Shown here piece by piece: positions 1 through 7,329 of a DNA stretch of 64,000 nt. A program made the translations under genes and the position numbers. How positions within the stretch are numbered: position 1 is the first letter of the stretch; each line of letters begins with the position of its first letter. The notes beneath the pieces were generated by a model. That model searched no databases, was not told where the DNA came from, and saw only the letters and a program-made list of their open reading frames with translations. This DNA comes from an uncultured Bacteroidales bacterium (lineage in GTDB: Bacteria; Bacteroidota; Bacteroidia; Bacteroidales; Paludibacteraceae). The stretch is from the NCBI GenBank assembly GCA_902785605.1, contig CACZZL010000010.1, positions 1 to 64,000 of the forward strand, written 5' to 3'.

Positions 1-30
1 TTGCGACTCAAATTTTACTTCACGAATCAT
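1..30 (-). CDS. GGGtGRT-family protein, first 10 codons only (partial)
   Basis: An ATG at 28-30 on the minus strand opens a frame (MIREVKFESQ) that runs off the window start. It is preceded by a strong Shine-Dalgarno-like AAGGAGG at 38-44, unusual for Bacteroidetes, which overlaps the stop codon of the upstream Fe-S scaffold gene. In Bacteroidales the NifU-like scaffold found here is normally followed directly by a GGGtGRT protein, so that identity is inferred from context; ten residues cannot prove it. Confidence 0.5.
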   Translation of the reverse strand, partial: MIREVKFESQ

Positions 31-42
31 AGTGTCTCCTCC

Positions 43-408
43 TTAGTTTTTGCGTGGATCAATCGATTTAACTGCACCTTGCTCTTTGGTCGTGCGGCCG
101 TACGTACCGGTAACGCTCTTGAGTGCTTCGTCTGCCGGAACACCCTTCTTGATGGCGTCCATGAACTTGCCCATGTGAACGTACTCGTATCCGCAAACCT
201 CATTGTCCTCATCGAGGAACTCCTTGGTGATGTAACCTTCGGTTAACTGCAGGTAACGAACGCCTTTAGCCTTGGTCGAATACAACGTACCGCACTGGCT
301 TACAAGGCCCTTACCGAGGTCTTCCAGACCTGCACCGATAGTCAGACCGCCCTCCGAGAACGCACTCTGCGTACGACCGTAAACGATCTGCAGGAACAAC
401 TCGCGCAT
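43..408 (-). CDS. NifU-like Fe-S assembly scaffold, C-terminal fragment (frameshifted)
   Basis: This frame carries the second half of a Bacteroidetes NifU-like iron-sulfur cluster scaffold (about 225 residues when intact), from MRELFLQIVYGRTQSAF to the typical end IDPRKN. The protein is thought to assist Fe-S cluster assembly in the cytoplasm together with the GGGtGRT protein encoded next. It overlaps the N-terminal fragment at 342-734 in a different frame. Reading the DNA across 425-440, the expected sequence LEALNTDLVCDAINTAMRE is present except that about ten bases (the LNT codons plus one base) are missing. The break is either a real inactivating deletion or an assembly error; the rest of the frame is intact, which favours a recent event or an artefact. 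Confidence 0.8.
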   Translation of the reverse strand: MRELFLQIVYGRTQSAFSEGGLTIGAGLEDLGKGLVSQCGTLYSTKAKGVRYLQLTEGYITKEFLDEDNEVCGYEYVHMGKFMDAIKKGVPADEALKSVTGTYGRTTKEQGAVKSIDPRKN

Positions 409-734
409 TGCCGTGTTGATAGCGTCGCAAACGAGGTCGCCTCAAGAATCGTCTTGCCCGGCAGGATCTCAGCAGCCATAGCTGCGGAGTGCGTCATACC
501 CGAACAACCGATCGTCTCAACGAGTGCCTCTTCGATCACACCGTTCTTTACATTCAGACTCAGTTTGCATGTACCCTGTTGCGGAGCACACCAACCGATA
601 CCGTGCGTCATACCCGAGATGTCCTTGATCTCCGTAGCCTTCACCCATTTGCCCTCTTCGGGAATAGGAGCCGGTCCATGTTTCGGACCCTTAGCTACTA
701 CGCACATTTCTTGTACTTCTTTCGAATAAATCAT
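342..734 (-). CDS. NifU-like Fe-S assembly scaffold, N-terminal fragment (frameshifted)
   Basis: Begins MIYSKEVQEMCVVAKGPKHG and includes the conserved cysteine segments HGIGWCAPQQGTC and ETIGCSGMTHSAAMAAEIL, typical of the NifU-like scaffold proteins of Bacteroidales that bind nascent Fe-S clusters. After GKTILEA (about residue 98) the homology stops and the frame continues with an unrelated tail (TSFATLSTRQC), while the true continuation is found in the fragment at 43-408. The start lies 16 bp downstream of the PIN toxin stop, so it may be co-transcribed with the toxin-antitoxin pair. No separate promoter was found in the short gap. Confidence 0.8.
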   Translation of the reverse strand: MIYSKEVQEMCVVAKGPKHGPAPIPEEGKWVKATEIKDISGMTHGIGWCAPQQGTCKLSLNVKNGVIEEALVETIGCSGMTHSAAMAAEILPGKTILEATSFATLSTRQCASCSCRSFTVVRRVRSRRAV

Positions 735-750
735 GTGTTTAAAAATTTTT

Positions 751-1161
751 TTATTTGATTGTTTGTAAAAATTCTATCAATTTAATGACTTGTATCTTTG
801 GAAAATCAATTGACTTCAGAGCATCAAAATGTTTGTCGTTGGAGACGATGTAAGTTGCATTCGCAGAAAAAGCGCAGTCTACAAATTTATTGTCATCCGG
901 GTCTGCTTGAATTAGTTCCAAGTGATAACGCGGGTCAATGAACTCCACAAAAGGACACTCCGCTAACAATCGAATCACATTATCTGCTACTACATTAGAA
1001 GTTTTTTGCGCAATTATTTCGTGGTATTCTTCCAAAATGTCATTGGAAACGCATAAAATATATGTCCCTGTCTGGATACCTGTCCAAACAGGATAATACT
1101 CACTATGCCGTGACAGCGCCATAATGAGGCAATTGGTGTCCAAAACAACCTTATTGAGCAT
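751..1161 (-). CDS. PIN-domain toxin of a type II toxin-antitoxin pair
   Basis: The 136-residue protein from MLNKVVLDTNCLIMAL is a PIN-domain ribonuclease of the COG1569 type. The acidic metal-binding residues are visible: D in VVLDTN near the N terminus, E in ILEEYHEI, D in DPDDNKFVDCA and D in VSNDKHF. Such proteins cleave RNA and are held inactive by a co-encoded antitoxin. The start chosen (1161) overlaps the antitoxin stop by 11 bp; the frame is open further upstream to 1251, but that would run deep into the antitoxin gene and lacks homology. Translational coupling with the antitoxin is implied. Confidence 0.85.
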   Translation of the reverse strand: MLNKVVLDTNCLIMALSRHSEYYPVWTGIQTGTYILCVSNDILEEYHEIIAQKTSNVVADNVIRLLAECPFVEFIDPRYHLELIQADPDDNKFVDCAFSANATYIVSNDKHFDALKSIDFPKIQVIKLIEFLQTIK

Positions 1162-1381
1162 AACGGTACGGGGTACGCATATGTTCTTGCCCCCACTGTT
1201 CAATGATTTGTTCGTTGATAGTACCGTTGTCCCACAAGCGATCCATTTCATCGTTTACCTTCTGTGCATAATAGTTGGCAAGGACTTTTTGGATAGCTTG
1301 TACCTCATCTACGGTCTTAATGCGATCAACGACCCGTAGTAGGTTCATTTTGGCTTGATGTAACGTCATTTCGCGCTCCAT
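1151..1381 (-). CDS. Putative antitoxin partner of the PIN toxin
   Basis: A 76-residue acidic, helical protein (MEREMTLHQAKMNLLRVVDRI...) encoded immediately upstream of and overlapping the PIN toxin. Its position, size and order (antitoxin first) fit type II antitoxins of PIN toxins; I do not recognise a named DNA-binding fold. The start at 1381 is chosen because a perfect minus-strand promoter at 1408-1439 places transcription start about 20 bp upstream; the open frame extends to 1468 but its first codons would lie in the promoter. ATG at 1369 is an alternative. Confidence 0.7.
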   Translation of the reverse strand: MEREMTLHQAKMNLLRVVDRIKTVDEVQAIQKVLANYYAQKVNDEMDRLWDNGTINEQIIEQWGQEHMRTPYRYAQ

Positions 1382-1407
1382 AACTTTGTTCTCTACATTT
1401 TGCGCTG

Positions 1408-1439
1408 CAAAATTACTACTTTTTTTGCATATATGCAAA
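1408..1439 (-). promoter_or_regulatory. Promoter of the toxin-antitoxin operon
   Basis: On the minus strand TTTG (1436-1439) and TAATTTTG (1408-1415) are separated by exactly 20 bp, the Bacteroidetes -33/-7 consensus. Confidence 0.8.
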
Positions 1440-1440
1440 T
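1423..1440. promoter_or_regulatory. Palindromic operator candidate
   Basis: TTTGCATATATGCAAA (1424-1439) is a perfect palindrome covering the -33 box of the toxin-antitoxin promoter. Autoregulation by antitoxin or complex binding to such palindromes is the rule for type II systems; its use here is inferred. Confidence 0.55.
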
Positions 1441-1454
1441 ATTTGTGCATTTTT

Positions 1455-1486
1455 TTTGCACAATTCAAAAAAATGTAGTATCTTTG
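1455..1486 (+). promoter_or_regulatory. Bacteroidetes promoter without an obvious coding target
   Basis: TTTG (1455-1458), 20 bp, TATCTTTG (1479-1486). It is divergent from the toxin-antitoxin promoter. The next gene at 1775 has its own consensus promoter (1718-1749), so this one appears to drive a separate short transcript. Confidence 0.7.
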
Positions 1487-1489
1487 TAC

Positions 1490-1715
1490 ACGATTTTAAA
1501 TAAGAAGATATTTTCTCCTGACATATATGACTATATAGCCAAATCAGACTAACGAGAGAGAATCGAGAGAGAATCGGATCGGACTTATCACGGAGTAGGA
1601 AGGGAGGCAATACCTATCTAACTTACCATTCAGCCAACTGATAGTCCAACCGTCCAATTCAAACTTTTCGACATACGCAAGAATTTAATAACTTTTTTAT
1701 TAAATTATTCGTTTT
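1490..1715 (+). ncRNA. Candidate small RNA, about 200 nt
   Basis: No open frame of useful length follows the promoter at 1455-1486. The stretch ends in an AT-rich perfect hairpin, AATTTAATAA (1682-1691) pairing with TTATTAAATT (1697-1706), followed by T-rich sequence, which could act as a terminator. It includes a short tandem repeat (GAGAGAGAATC, around 1553-1580). I do not recognise an RNA family. An alternative is a long untranslated leader of the downstream lipoprotein gene. Confidence 0.35.
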
Positions 1716-1717
1716 TA

Positions 1718-1749
1718 TTTGGTATATTGAGGAAAAAGATGTAATTTTG
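1718..1749 (+). promoter_or_regulatory. Promoter of the LEA-type lipoprotein gene
   Basis: TTTG (1718-1721), 20 bp, TAATTTTG (1742-1749); ATG follows at 1775. Confidence 0.8.
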
Positions 1750-1774
1750 CAGTGCAAAACGAAAGGAATGATTT

Positions 1775-2383
1775 ATGAAATCTACTATCCGTCGCTCTCT
1801 TTGGGCAATTGTTGTGGGGCTGTTGGTTTGCGGATGCTCTGTTTTTCAGGCTCTTAAATTGAAGGATTGCACCTATGAGTACAGCCATATTTCGGATGTC
1901 ACTTTTTTGGAAATGACGCACAGCGAGTTAGTGAGCATTCAGGGGATCGCCCGTGTGACGCGCTACCTGCGAAACCCGACAGAAGATGTCAAAGTGGGCT
2001 TCACGCTTCATCTGAAAGTGAGCAATCCCAATAAAGGCATCGCTTCGATGGAACGGCTCTATTATACAGTGTGTCTGGACGACTCGTTGCAGGTTGCAGA
2101 AGGCTCTGTGCCGGAGAATTTTACGGTCCTTGGCGGCACGTCGGCTAATCTGGCTTTGCCGTTGAGTTTCAGCATGAACCAATTGTTCTCGGGACAAGGC
2201 AAAGCCAGTTTCCGCAAACTGGCTTTGAACATGATCAACCGTGGCGATTCGCCGAGTAAAATTACGGTCAACCTGCGCCCTGTGATTCGTGTCGGTGGCG
2301 CTGCAATGAGTGTCCCGAATAATATCCCCCTGACGTTCGAGTATCCTACTCCGGAAGAGTCCGGCTCCAAACCGCGCCAGTAA
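1775..2383 (+). CDS. LEA type 2 (WHy-like) lipoprotein
   Basis: A 202-residue envelope lipoprotein. The N terminus has a lipoprotein signal peptide with lipobox VCGC (cysteine near residue 21). The mature part, with the pattern of alternating strands around VGFTLHLKVSNPNKGIASMERL and a duplicated strand set ending ITVNLRPVIRVGGAAMSVP, resembles the WHy/LEA14 immunoglobulin-like fold found in many Bacteroidetes lipoproteins. Its role is unknown; the fold is usually linked to stress or water-related functions in other organisms. It has its own promoter and faces a convergent operon whose last gene ends 17 bp away. Confidence 0.7.
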   Translation: MKSTIRRSLWAIVVGLLVCGCSVFQALKLKDCTYEYSHISDVTFLEMTHSELVSIQGIARVTRYLRNPTEDVKVGFTLHLKVSNPNKGIASMERLYYTVCLDDSLQVAEGSVPENFTVLGGTSANLALPLSFSMNQLFSGQGKASFRKLALNMINRGDSPSKITVNLRPVIRVGGAAMSVPNNIPLTFEYPTPEESGSKPRQ

Positions 2384-2400
2384 GCAACGATGAGTATATT

Positions 2401-3864
2401 CTACTTCACTTCTCGCCCATCTATCGTATAGACTATGTCTCCGCGGAGAATGTAGATTTGACCGTCTATCAGCACTTTTTGCGGTGCAGAGGCGGGATGA
2501 AGGGTCTCTATGTCTTGCGGCGCATAGTAGAACTGTCCGTAGATGATATAGTCCCACGACGGATTCGTCAGTTGCAGCAAGTACTCGCCCGACTCTGTGA
2601 TTTGTATTGTCACTTCATCGCGGAATGTGTCAGATTTTGGAGCATTGTGTATTGCAGGTGCTTGAGCCGGAGCATTGCGCTGCAGCGTATAGGTGATGTC
2701 CGTGCCCATGTTCTCATGAATGGTCAGTTGGTTCCCCTTCAGCGTTGCTACCAATTGGTTCGGGTCCACAGGATCAACGGTTGACGAACCCGGATCGTCT
2801 TGTGCGTACAGAGGAATGGTGTCCGAAGGATGTTCTTCTACGTAATAGCCATTAAACTCACATCCATACTTTTGTGCTTTTGGAGAAGAATACACCTGCT
2901 CGCCGTCTTTATAGGCGCAGAGGAGCGTAAAGACGCCAAGGTCTGCGGCGCTTGGACAAAGTTTATTGCTGTCATAAGCACCAACCGGTCCGTCACTCAT
3001 TCCAACACCCTCTATCCATTCCATCCAGTATGGGTACACTTCCATGCCTTCGTATGAAGTAAAAGGAATAATTTCCAATGTGAATATTCTCGGATTGCTG
3101 TCGCTTATTGCGATGACAGTGGCATTATGCGCGTTTGTACAATCCTTTTTCTCCGTCTCCCCGCCAAGCCACACGTTTTCCAGTTCATCGCCCACTTGCG
3201 CGTTGAAAGCATACAAAAGGTACGCGTTCTGACTATTCGCCGGCACGTAATAGATGTCTCTGTTGTTGCCTTCATGCAAAGCTCCTATGTACTGACCGTT
3301 TTTTTCTAATTTATAATAAATCACTGGCATATCGACAAAGATACTGATACCAGTATCCCCCTTCAAACGATAAATATCTGTTTCCAAGTAGCAATATGGC
3401 CCCATACATTCAAACGGTTCATGAAGCACATTCCACTCGTCGCACAACGAAGGGATACGCGTCAACTCATCCGAGAAATACTGAACATACAGGTCGTCAA
3501 TGTTGCTCACTACCAAAAAATCAAAACTTCCTTGGGTATAGGGAGTTCCGGAGGCTCTCGCTTGTAATGGCAACAGATAAATAGCCGGAATAGGCGCTGT
3601 TTCTATATGATCCAAGAAGTCTCGCACCTCTTGATTCGAGGAACTCAGGTAATATGTTTTGTCGCTTGTCACTATGGCCGGTGTTACGCACGGAGGACAT
3701 TCTTCTCCTTCCTCGCAGGGAGAGTCGAGCCACTGAATTGTACCACTCACCGTAATATAACTCCAATATAGTTCGTCCGGGGCTTGTGTTAAACATGTAG
3801 CCCCACTCAACATCCACACGCTGCTTACTATCGCAAGCATTAACGTAAAAATAACTTTTCTCAT
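2401..3864 (-). CDS. Secreted protein with conserved C-terminal hairpin tail
   Basis: A 487-residue protein with a Sec signal peptide (MRKVIFTLMLAIVSSVWMLSGA). The body matches no family I recognise; it is cysteine-containing and rich in aromatic residues. Near residue 353-367 lies the linker DDPGSSTVDPVDPNQ, repeated exactly in the small secreted protein at 5068-5547. After it comes a short beta-rich module and a C-terminal tail, KVLIDGQIYILRGDIVYT...GREV, of a type shared with the proteins at 5068-5547 and 11633-14209. Its start overlaps the stop of the TPR-HTH regulator in an ATGA, so it is the last gene of the operon. Secretion to the cell surface is likely; function is unknown. Confidence 0.7.
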   Translation of the reverse strand: MRKVIFTLMLAIVSSVWMLSGATCLTQAPDELYWSYITVSGTIQWLDSPCEEGEECPPCVTPAIVTSDKTYYLSSSNQEVRDFLDHIETAPIPAIYLLPLQARASGTPYTQGSFDFLVVSNIDDLYVQYFSDELTRIPSLCDEWNVLHEPFECMGPYCYLETDIYRLKGDTGISIFVDMPVIYYKLEKNGQYIGALHEGNNRDIYYVPANSQNAYLLYAFNAQVGDELENVWLGGETEKKDCTNAHNATVIAISDSNPRIFTLEIIPFTSYEGMEVYPYWMEWIEGVGMSDGPVGAYDSNKLCPSAADLGVFTLLCAYKDGEQVYSSPKAQKYGCEFNGYYVEEHPSDTIPLYAQDDPGSSTVDPVDPNQLVATLKGNQLTIHENMGTDITYTLQRNAPAQAPAIHNAPKSDTFRDEVTIQITESGEYLLQLTNPSWDYIIYGQFYYAPQDIETLHPASAPQKVLIDGQIYILRGDIVYTIDGREVK

Positions 3865-5066
3865 AGTATAGTTATATTCTGTAGTTTGTCTTGTAGTTGT
3901 CCGCCGGAAACGCCTAATTTCCTGGCGGTCAGATCTTTTAACTTACCGATACTCTTCGGCGAACAATTGAGCATATCGGCAATCTCTTTATGGCTCAGAC
4001 CAATGAGCACTAAGATACAGATACGTATGTCCTGTTCGTTCAGCCCCTGCGCCTGCAAACGGCTTGCCAAACCGTGAAAACGTTTGTCCATTTGTCGGCA
4101 CAACGCCGCAAAATCTTCCCATTCCAACTCCTGCCGCATATCGGTTGCATGGCGAACGACCTGTATGTTATGCATCAATTCGTTTCGGCGAGTGGTCTCA
4201 TATGCCGATGTTTCCAAATGTAACTTCCGTTGCTTATGCACAACCACTGCTCCCCAAATCAACAAACCGATAACTATCGCTCCTAGCAGAATCGCTTTCC
4301 ATGATGCAGCCTGTTCCTTTTTTGACAAATCCTGCTGCAACAGTTGTACGGCTTGTGCCAGTTCACCATGACGCGTCTCGATGGCTTTCTGTACGTCGGC
4401 ACGCTCCGATGACAGCGCACGGATGACTTCTTTATCGGCTGTACTGTCGTTGTGCGTCAATATATAGTAGAGGTCATCCAGCGCAAAAAGGTTCGTTGTG
4501 CGAGGCAGAAGCAGTTGGGCATAATACGTTGCCGAATCATCCATCTGTAAAAATGAATACGCCTGCGCGCGAAGCGTGAGCAGGTAGTCATTCGCCGGCG
4601 GCGCGGTATAAACCAGCACCGAATCATATTCTTGCCTAAAGAAGCACGCTGCGGCTTTGGTCTCAACAACCTTTGCCTGCAAAGTCTGAAGTCTGACGGC
4701 TGACATCTGAAGGCTAAGTGCTGAATCTACAAGCTTTAATGCCTCTTCTTTCTTGCCCGCAGCCGCCAATTCCCAAGCCATATTATTAAGCGCGTACGCA
4801 TAAGCTAACGTATCATCCGTCTTCCTGAAATGTTCCGCACTCATCCCATACACCTCGTACGCGGTCTCATGGTCATTCGCCTGTCGGCACATGTTCGCCA
4901 TGTTCGAATACACGCGTCCCAATAACGCTTCATCGTCCGTACCGCTATGCGCCGCCTTGATGAACGCCTGCATGGCTTCCACCTGTTTTCCCTCCTCGCG
5001 TAGCGTCTTCCCGTTTTGGTAAAACGTCATCGCACAGGACAATAATATGACCGCAAAGATGTTCAT
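3861..5066 (-). CDS. TPR - transmembrane - HTH regulator
   Basis: A 401-residue protein: N-terminal hydrophobic segment, tetratricopeptide repeats over roughly residues 15-200 (for example ALLGRVYSNMANMCRQANDH, YALNNMAWELAAAGKKEEAL), a transmembrane helix near 253-272 (AILLGAIVIGLLIWGAVVV), a coiled-coil stretch, and a C-terminal LuxR-like helix-turn-helix (LNEQDIRICILVLIGLSHKE, IADMLNCSPKSIGKLKDLTA). Bacteroidetes use this layout for membrane-anchored regulators in which the TPR part senses and the cytoplasmic HTH binds DNA. It is placed between two related secreted proteins, so it probably regulates them. A 7-bp-period repeat (4683-4724) encodes residues 114-128 inside the TPR region. Confidence 0.8.
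   Translation of the reverse strand: MNIFAVILLSCAMTFYQNGKTLREEGKQVEAMQAFIKAAHSGTDDEALLGRVYSNMANMCRQANDHETAYEVYGMSAEHFRKTDDTLAYAYALNNMAWELAAAGKKEEALKLVDSALSLQMSAVRLQTLQAKVVETKAAACFFRQEYDSVLVYTAPPANDYLLTLRAQAYSFLQMDDSATYYAQLLLPRTTNLFALDDLYYILTHNDSTADKEVIRALSSERADVQKAIETRHGELAQAVQLLQQDLSKKEQAASWKAILLGAIVIGLLIWGAVVVHKQRKLHLETSAYETTRRNELMHNIQVVRHATDMRQELEWEDFAALCRQMDKRFHGLASRLQAQGLNEQDIRICILVLIGLSHKEIADMLNCSPKSIGKLKDLTARKLGVSGGQLQDKLQNITIL
4683..4724. repeat. In-frame 7-bp-period repeat island in the TPR regulator
   Basis: Six consecutive degenerate heptamers on the plus strand: AGTCTGA, AGTCTGA, CGGCTGA, CATCTGA, AGGCTAA, GTGCTGA. The total of 42 bp keeps the frame and encodes residues 114-128. 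Confidence 0.85.
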
Positions 5067-5067
5067 G

Positions 5068-5547
5068 TTACTGAATCTTCACGCCGCCGGGGCTGTAGAA
5101 ATGATGGTCAAGAAGGATATACATTTGCCCGTTCATCATTACTTTATGGGCATCGTCAATAGGATAACGGAATGTACCATACACGGTACCTATACTTGGA
5201 TGGATCAGGTGTATACTGTATCGTGCCGTGTCTGTGAGTGTCAATGTGACGGATTTATCGAAACTGGTTTGCAGAACTACCTGTGGATTAGTCATATTAT
5301 GCACCAAAATCAGGGCTTCCCCTTCCAACCCTTCATATACCTTCAGCGTGTTGCCGGTTAGTTCCGCTTTCGCTTGGTTCGGGTCAACGGGATCTACCGT
5401 CGATGAACCCGGGTCGTCTGCACTCTCTGTCTGTGTACATGAGTTAGAAAAGTTAAGCCCATGTGTCAGTGGAATGTTTACCGTGGAGCCCGCGTACGCT
5501 ATCAGCGCGCATAGGCATATTCCTATTGCTGATAAAAAACGTTTCAT
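5068..5547 (-). CDS. Small secreted protein with C-terminal hairpin tail
   Basis: A 159-residue protein with a Sec signal peptide (MKRFLSAIGICLCALIAYAG). Residues 44-58 are the linker DDPGSSTVDPVDPNQ, identical to that in the protein at 2401-3864, followed by the same kind of beta-rich module (ELTGNTLKVYEGLEGEA) and the tail KVMMNGQMYILLDHHFYS. It looks like the last module of its larger paralogue without the large N-terminal region. Its stop lies 1 bp from the start of the TPR-HTH regulator and its start 12 bp from the preceding lipoprotein gene, so all are in one operon. Function unknown. Confidence 0.7.
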   Translation of the reverse strand: MKRFLSAIGICLCALIAYAGSTVNIPLTHGLNFSNSCTQTESADDPGSSTVDPVDPNQAKAELTGNTLKVYEGLEGEALILVHNMTNPQVVLQTSFDKSVTLTLTDTARYSIHLIHPSIGTVYGTFRYPIDDAHKVMMNGQMYILLDHHFYSPGGVKIQ

Positions 5548-5559
5548 ATACTTTTGCGT

Positions 5560-6717
5560 TTATTGCTCTACAAAAACCAGATAATATGCTTCATAAGGGT
5601 CAAATAGACCTACACTCGGGGCATATAGATAAACTGCCGCTTTCTTGGTGGAGTTGCCGAAATAGTGTTGGAACTCCTTTTGGTACGATACGCTTTGCCA
5701 GATATGTTTCATCTCCCTTTCGTTAACCGTCTCGGCATATTGCCCATCTTCACCTAGTCGTGCGAAATGTTCGGTCCCTGGGAAAGGAATAGCCTCTTTG
5801 ACGGGTAAGCCTGCACGGAAAGGCTCAGGAAATGCCAATTGACCACATCCGTTCCAAACAATTGTGCCGTCCACTAGCAGGTTGCCGGTGTTACTGTAAT
5901 ATAGTTTGATGAATCCGAAATCGCACGGTGCCTTATATTCTGAGATAATAGGAATCAATTCCCCGTCATTTGTTTTACCCGATACGTTCAAAGCGTAGAA
6001 CCCTTTGTACTGGAAAGTAAAATAGTCCACTTTGGAAATCAGGATGTCTTTCTTGAGGTCAGACTCTTTTAGGTCGCTTTCCGTGAAATCGTCAGACGGT
6101 TGTCCTGCACGAAGATTGTTGATGTCCATAAATACACCTTTCATGTATAAAGCCAACACCAGTTCATATTTGTTGGCATAACAATCATTGCCATAAAAAG
6201 AGGCCTCAACATAATCATCAATAGGAGTGACAGTATCCAAAGCCGCAAGAAGTTCTTCCGGTGTATTAAAAGTCAATTTGCCTTTTCCCCATCCTACGCC
6301 CAGAGAATAAGAAGCGCGAACGAGATGGCTATAGGTTGTTGAATGGCGCATATCTTGTATCCATTGGTTGAAAACGGATTTCAGAACGGTAAAGTCATCG
6401 TTCTTTACCATCATTGCAGCGTAGGTGGGTGCCGAGATATGCACTTCTTTCGTAATACCGTTTTCCGTTTTGTTGTATTTCCGGTAATACATTTTTGTCT
6501 CTTCTTCGCTAAAACCCTGTTGCCTTAACAGGCTGTTGGAATCATCCCCCTGCATCCCGATACATGCCTTAACCAACGTGAAATCGTTGGTAACAGCTTC
6601 CTGCTCCTCCGTCGCGTGGGAGATAGGTTGAGACGGAGCAAGCTGCGAGTCGCACGCAGTTAAAACGAGTGCTGCTAAGAGCACTATTATTAAAGAAAAA
6701 TGGATAGATTTTTTCAT
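5560..6717 (-). CDS. Lipoprotein of unknown function
   Basis: A 385-residue lipoprotein with signal peptide and lipobox LTAC (cysteine about residue 22). I recognise no domain. Visible features are an acidic linker after the cysteine (ATEEQEAVTNDF), a repeated acidic motif (ESDLKESDLKKD) near residue 215 and a mixed alpha-beta body. It sits in the minus-strand operon between the lipocalin-like lipoprotein gene and the small secreted tail protein, with gaps of 28 and 12 bp, so it is probably exported to the same compartment and regulated with them. Confidence 0.6.
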   Translation of the reverse strand: MKKSIHFSLIIVLLAALVLTACDSQLAPSQPISHATEEQEAVTNDFTLVKACIGMQGDDSNSLLRQQGFSEEETKMYYRKYNKTENGITKEVHISAPTYAAMMVKNDDFTVLKSVFNQWIQDMRHSTTYSHLVRASYSLGVGWGKGKLTFNTPEELLAALDTVTPIDDYVEASFYGNDCYANKYELVLALYMKGVFMDINNLRAGQPSDDFTESDLKESDLKKDILISKVDYFTFQYKGFYALNVSGKTNDGELIPIISEYKAPCDFGFIKLYYSNTGNLLVDGTIVWNGCGQLAFPEPFRAGLPVKEAIPFPGTEHFARLGEDGQYAETVNEREMKHIWQSVSYQKEFQHYFGNSTKKAAVYLYAPSVGLFDPYEAYYLVFVEQ

Positions 6718-6745
6718 AATATCAAGTTACGTCTGATAGTTATGG

Positions 6746-7183
6746 TTAATTTATCTTTTTAAGGTATTCCTGCGTCGTTATCGGTCCTGCAACACCTGTT
6801 ATGGTATATTCCCATTCCATTTCAGAGTCCGTGAGTTTGCGGATAATATAAGGTACCCGGCCGATTTCCTCTCCTGTCGAAAATCCGGTAAACTCAAGCA
6901 GTAACGTGTTGTCATTCTGACGGAGCAACTTATACTGCCAGCGCGTTGTTTCGTTCCCGTCCTGGGCGTATACGGCGGTTGACTCGGAGAACTCCCATGT
7001 AATATTGTATTCCGACACGTCTTGAGCTTCTCCATGATTGGCGGAGTTAGTCGCAGAATAGGATTTGCATGACATTACTTGCCATTTGCCTATAAGCAAT
7101 GCTTCGTCGCCTACTTGGTTGTTTTTGCAACCTGTTAAAATCATTGCGCATACAGTGCACATCATAAATGTCAGTTTTTTCAT
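6746..7183 (-). CDS. Lipocalin-like lipoprotein
   Basis: A 145-residue lipoprotein with lipobox LTGC. The start of the mature protein, LLIGKWQVMSCKSYSATN, followed by alternating beta strands ending in an MEWEYTI strand, fits the lipocalin-like lipoproteins common in Bacteroidetes. Such proteins are small beta barrels anchored in the envelope; the ligand is unknown. It is the first gene of the minus operon, 25 bp downstream of a consensus promoter at 7209-7240. A second protein of the same type is encoded at 7330-7833, but in a different transcription unit separated by a terminator. Confidence 0.65.
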   Translation of the reverse strand: MKKLTFMMCTVCAMILTGCKNNQVGDEALLIGKWQVMSCKSYSATNSANHGEAQDVSEYNITWEFSESTAVYAQDGNETTRWQYKLLRQNDNTLLLEFTGFSTGEEIGRVPYIIRKLTDSEMEWEYTITGVAGPITTQEYLKKIN

Positions 7184-7208
7184 GTCTGTACGTTTTTGAA
7201 ATCCGGTG

Positions 7209-7240
7209 CAAAATTACTGCTTTTTACGGACATGTGCAAG
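7209..7240 (-). promoter_or_regulatory. Promoter of the lipoprotein/secreted-protein operon
   Basis: Minus strand CTTG (7237-7240), 20 bp, TAATTTTG (7209-7216). It would transcribe five genes down to 2401. Confidence 0.7.
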
Positions 7241-7252
7241 AAAAAGTATTTG

Positions 7253-7290
7253 AAAAAAGCAGAATATAATTGTTTGGTATTCTGCTTTTT
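7253..7290. terminator. Bidirectional rho-independent terminator
   Basis: GCAGAATA (7259-7266) pairs with TATTCTGC (7278-7285). A run of T follows on the plus strand and A-runs precede it, giving a T-run on the minus strand as well. It ends the operon of recF, GH10-like and lipocalin genes. Confidence 0.75.
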
Positions 7291-7329
7291 ATGGATCGTA
7301 CTGTTTGAAAAGTACGTTTTTGAGTGATT

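Noticed and set aside
1490..1715. tRNA or tmRNA gene in the orphan transcript
   Set aside because: No cloverleaf, no CCA end and no T-arm consensus could be found.
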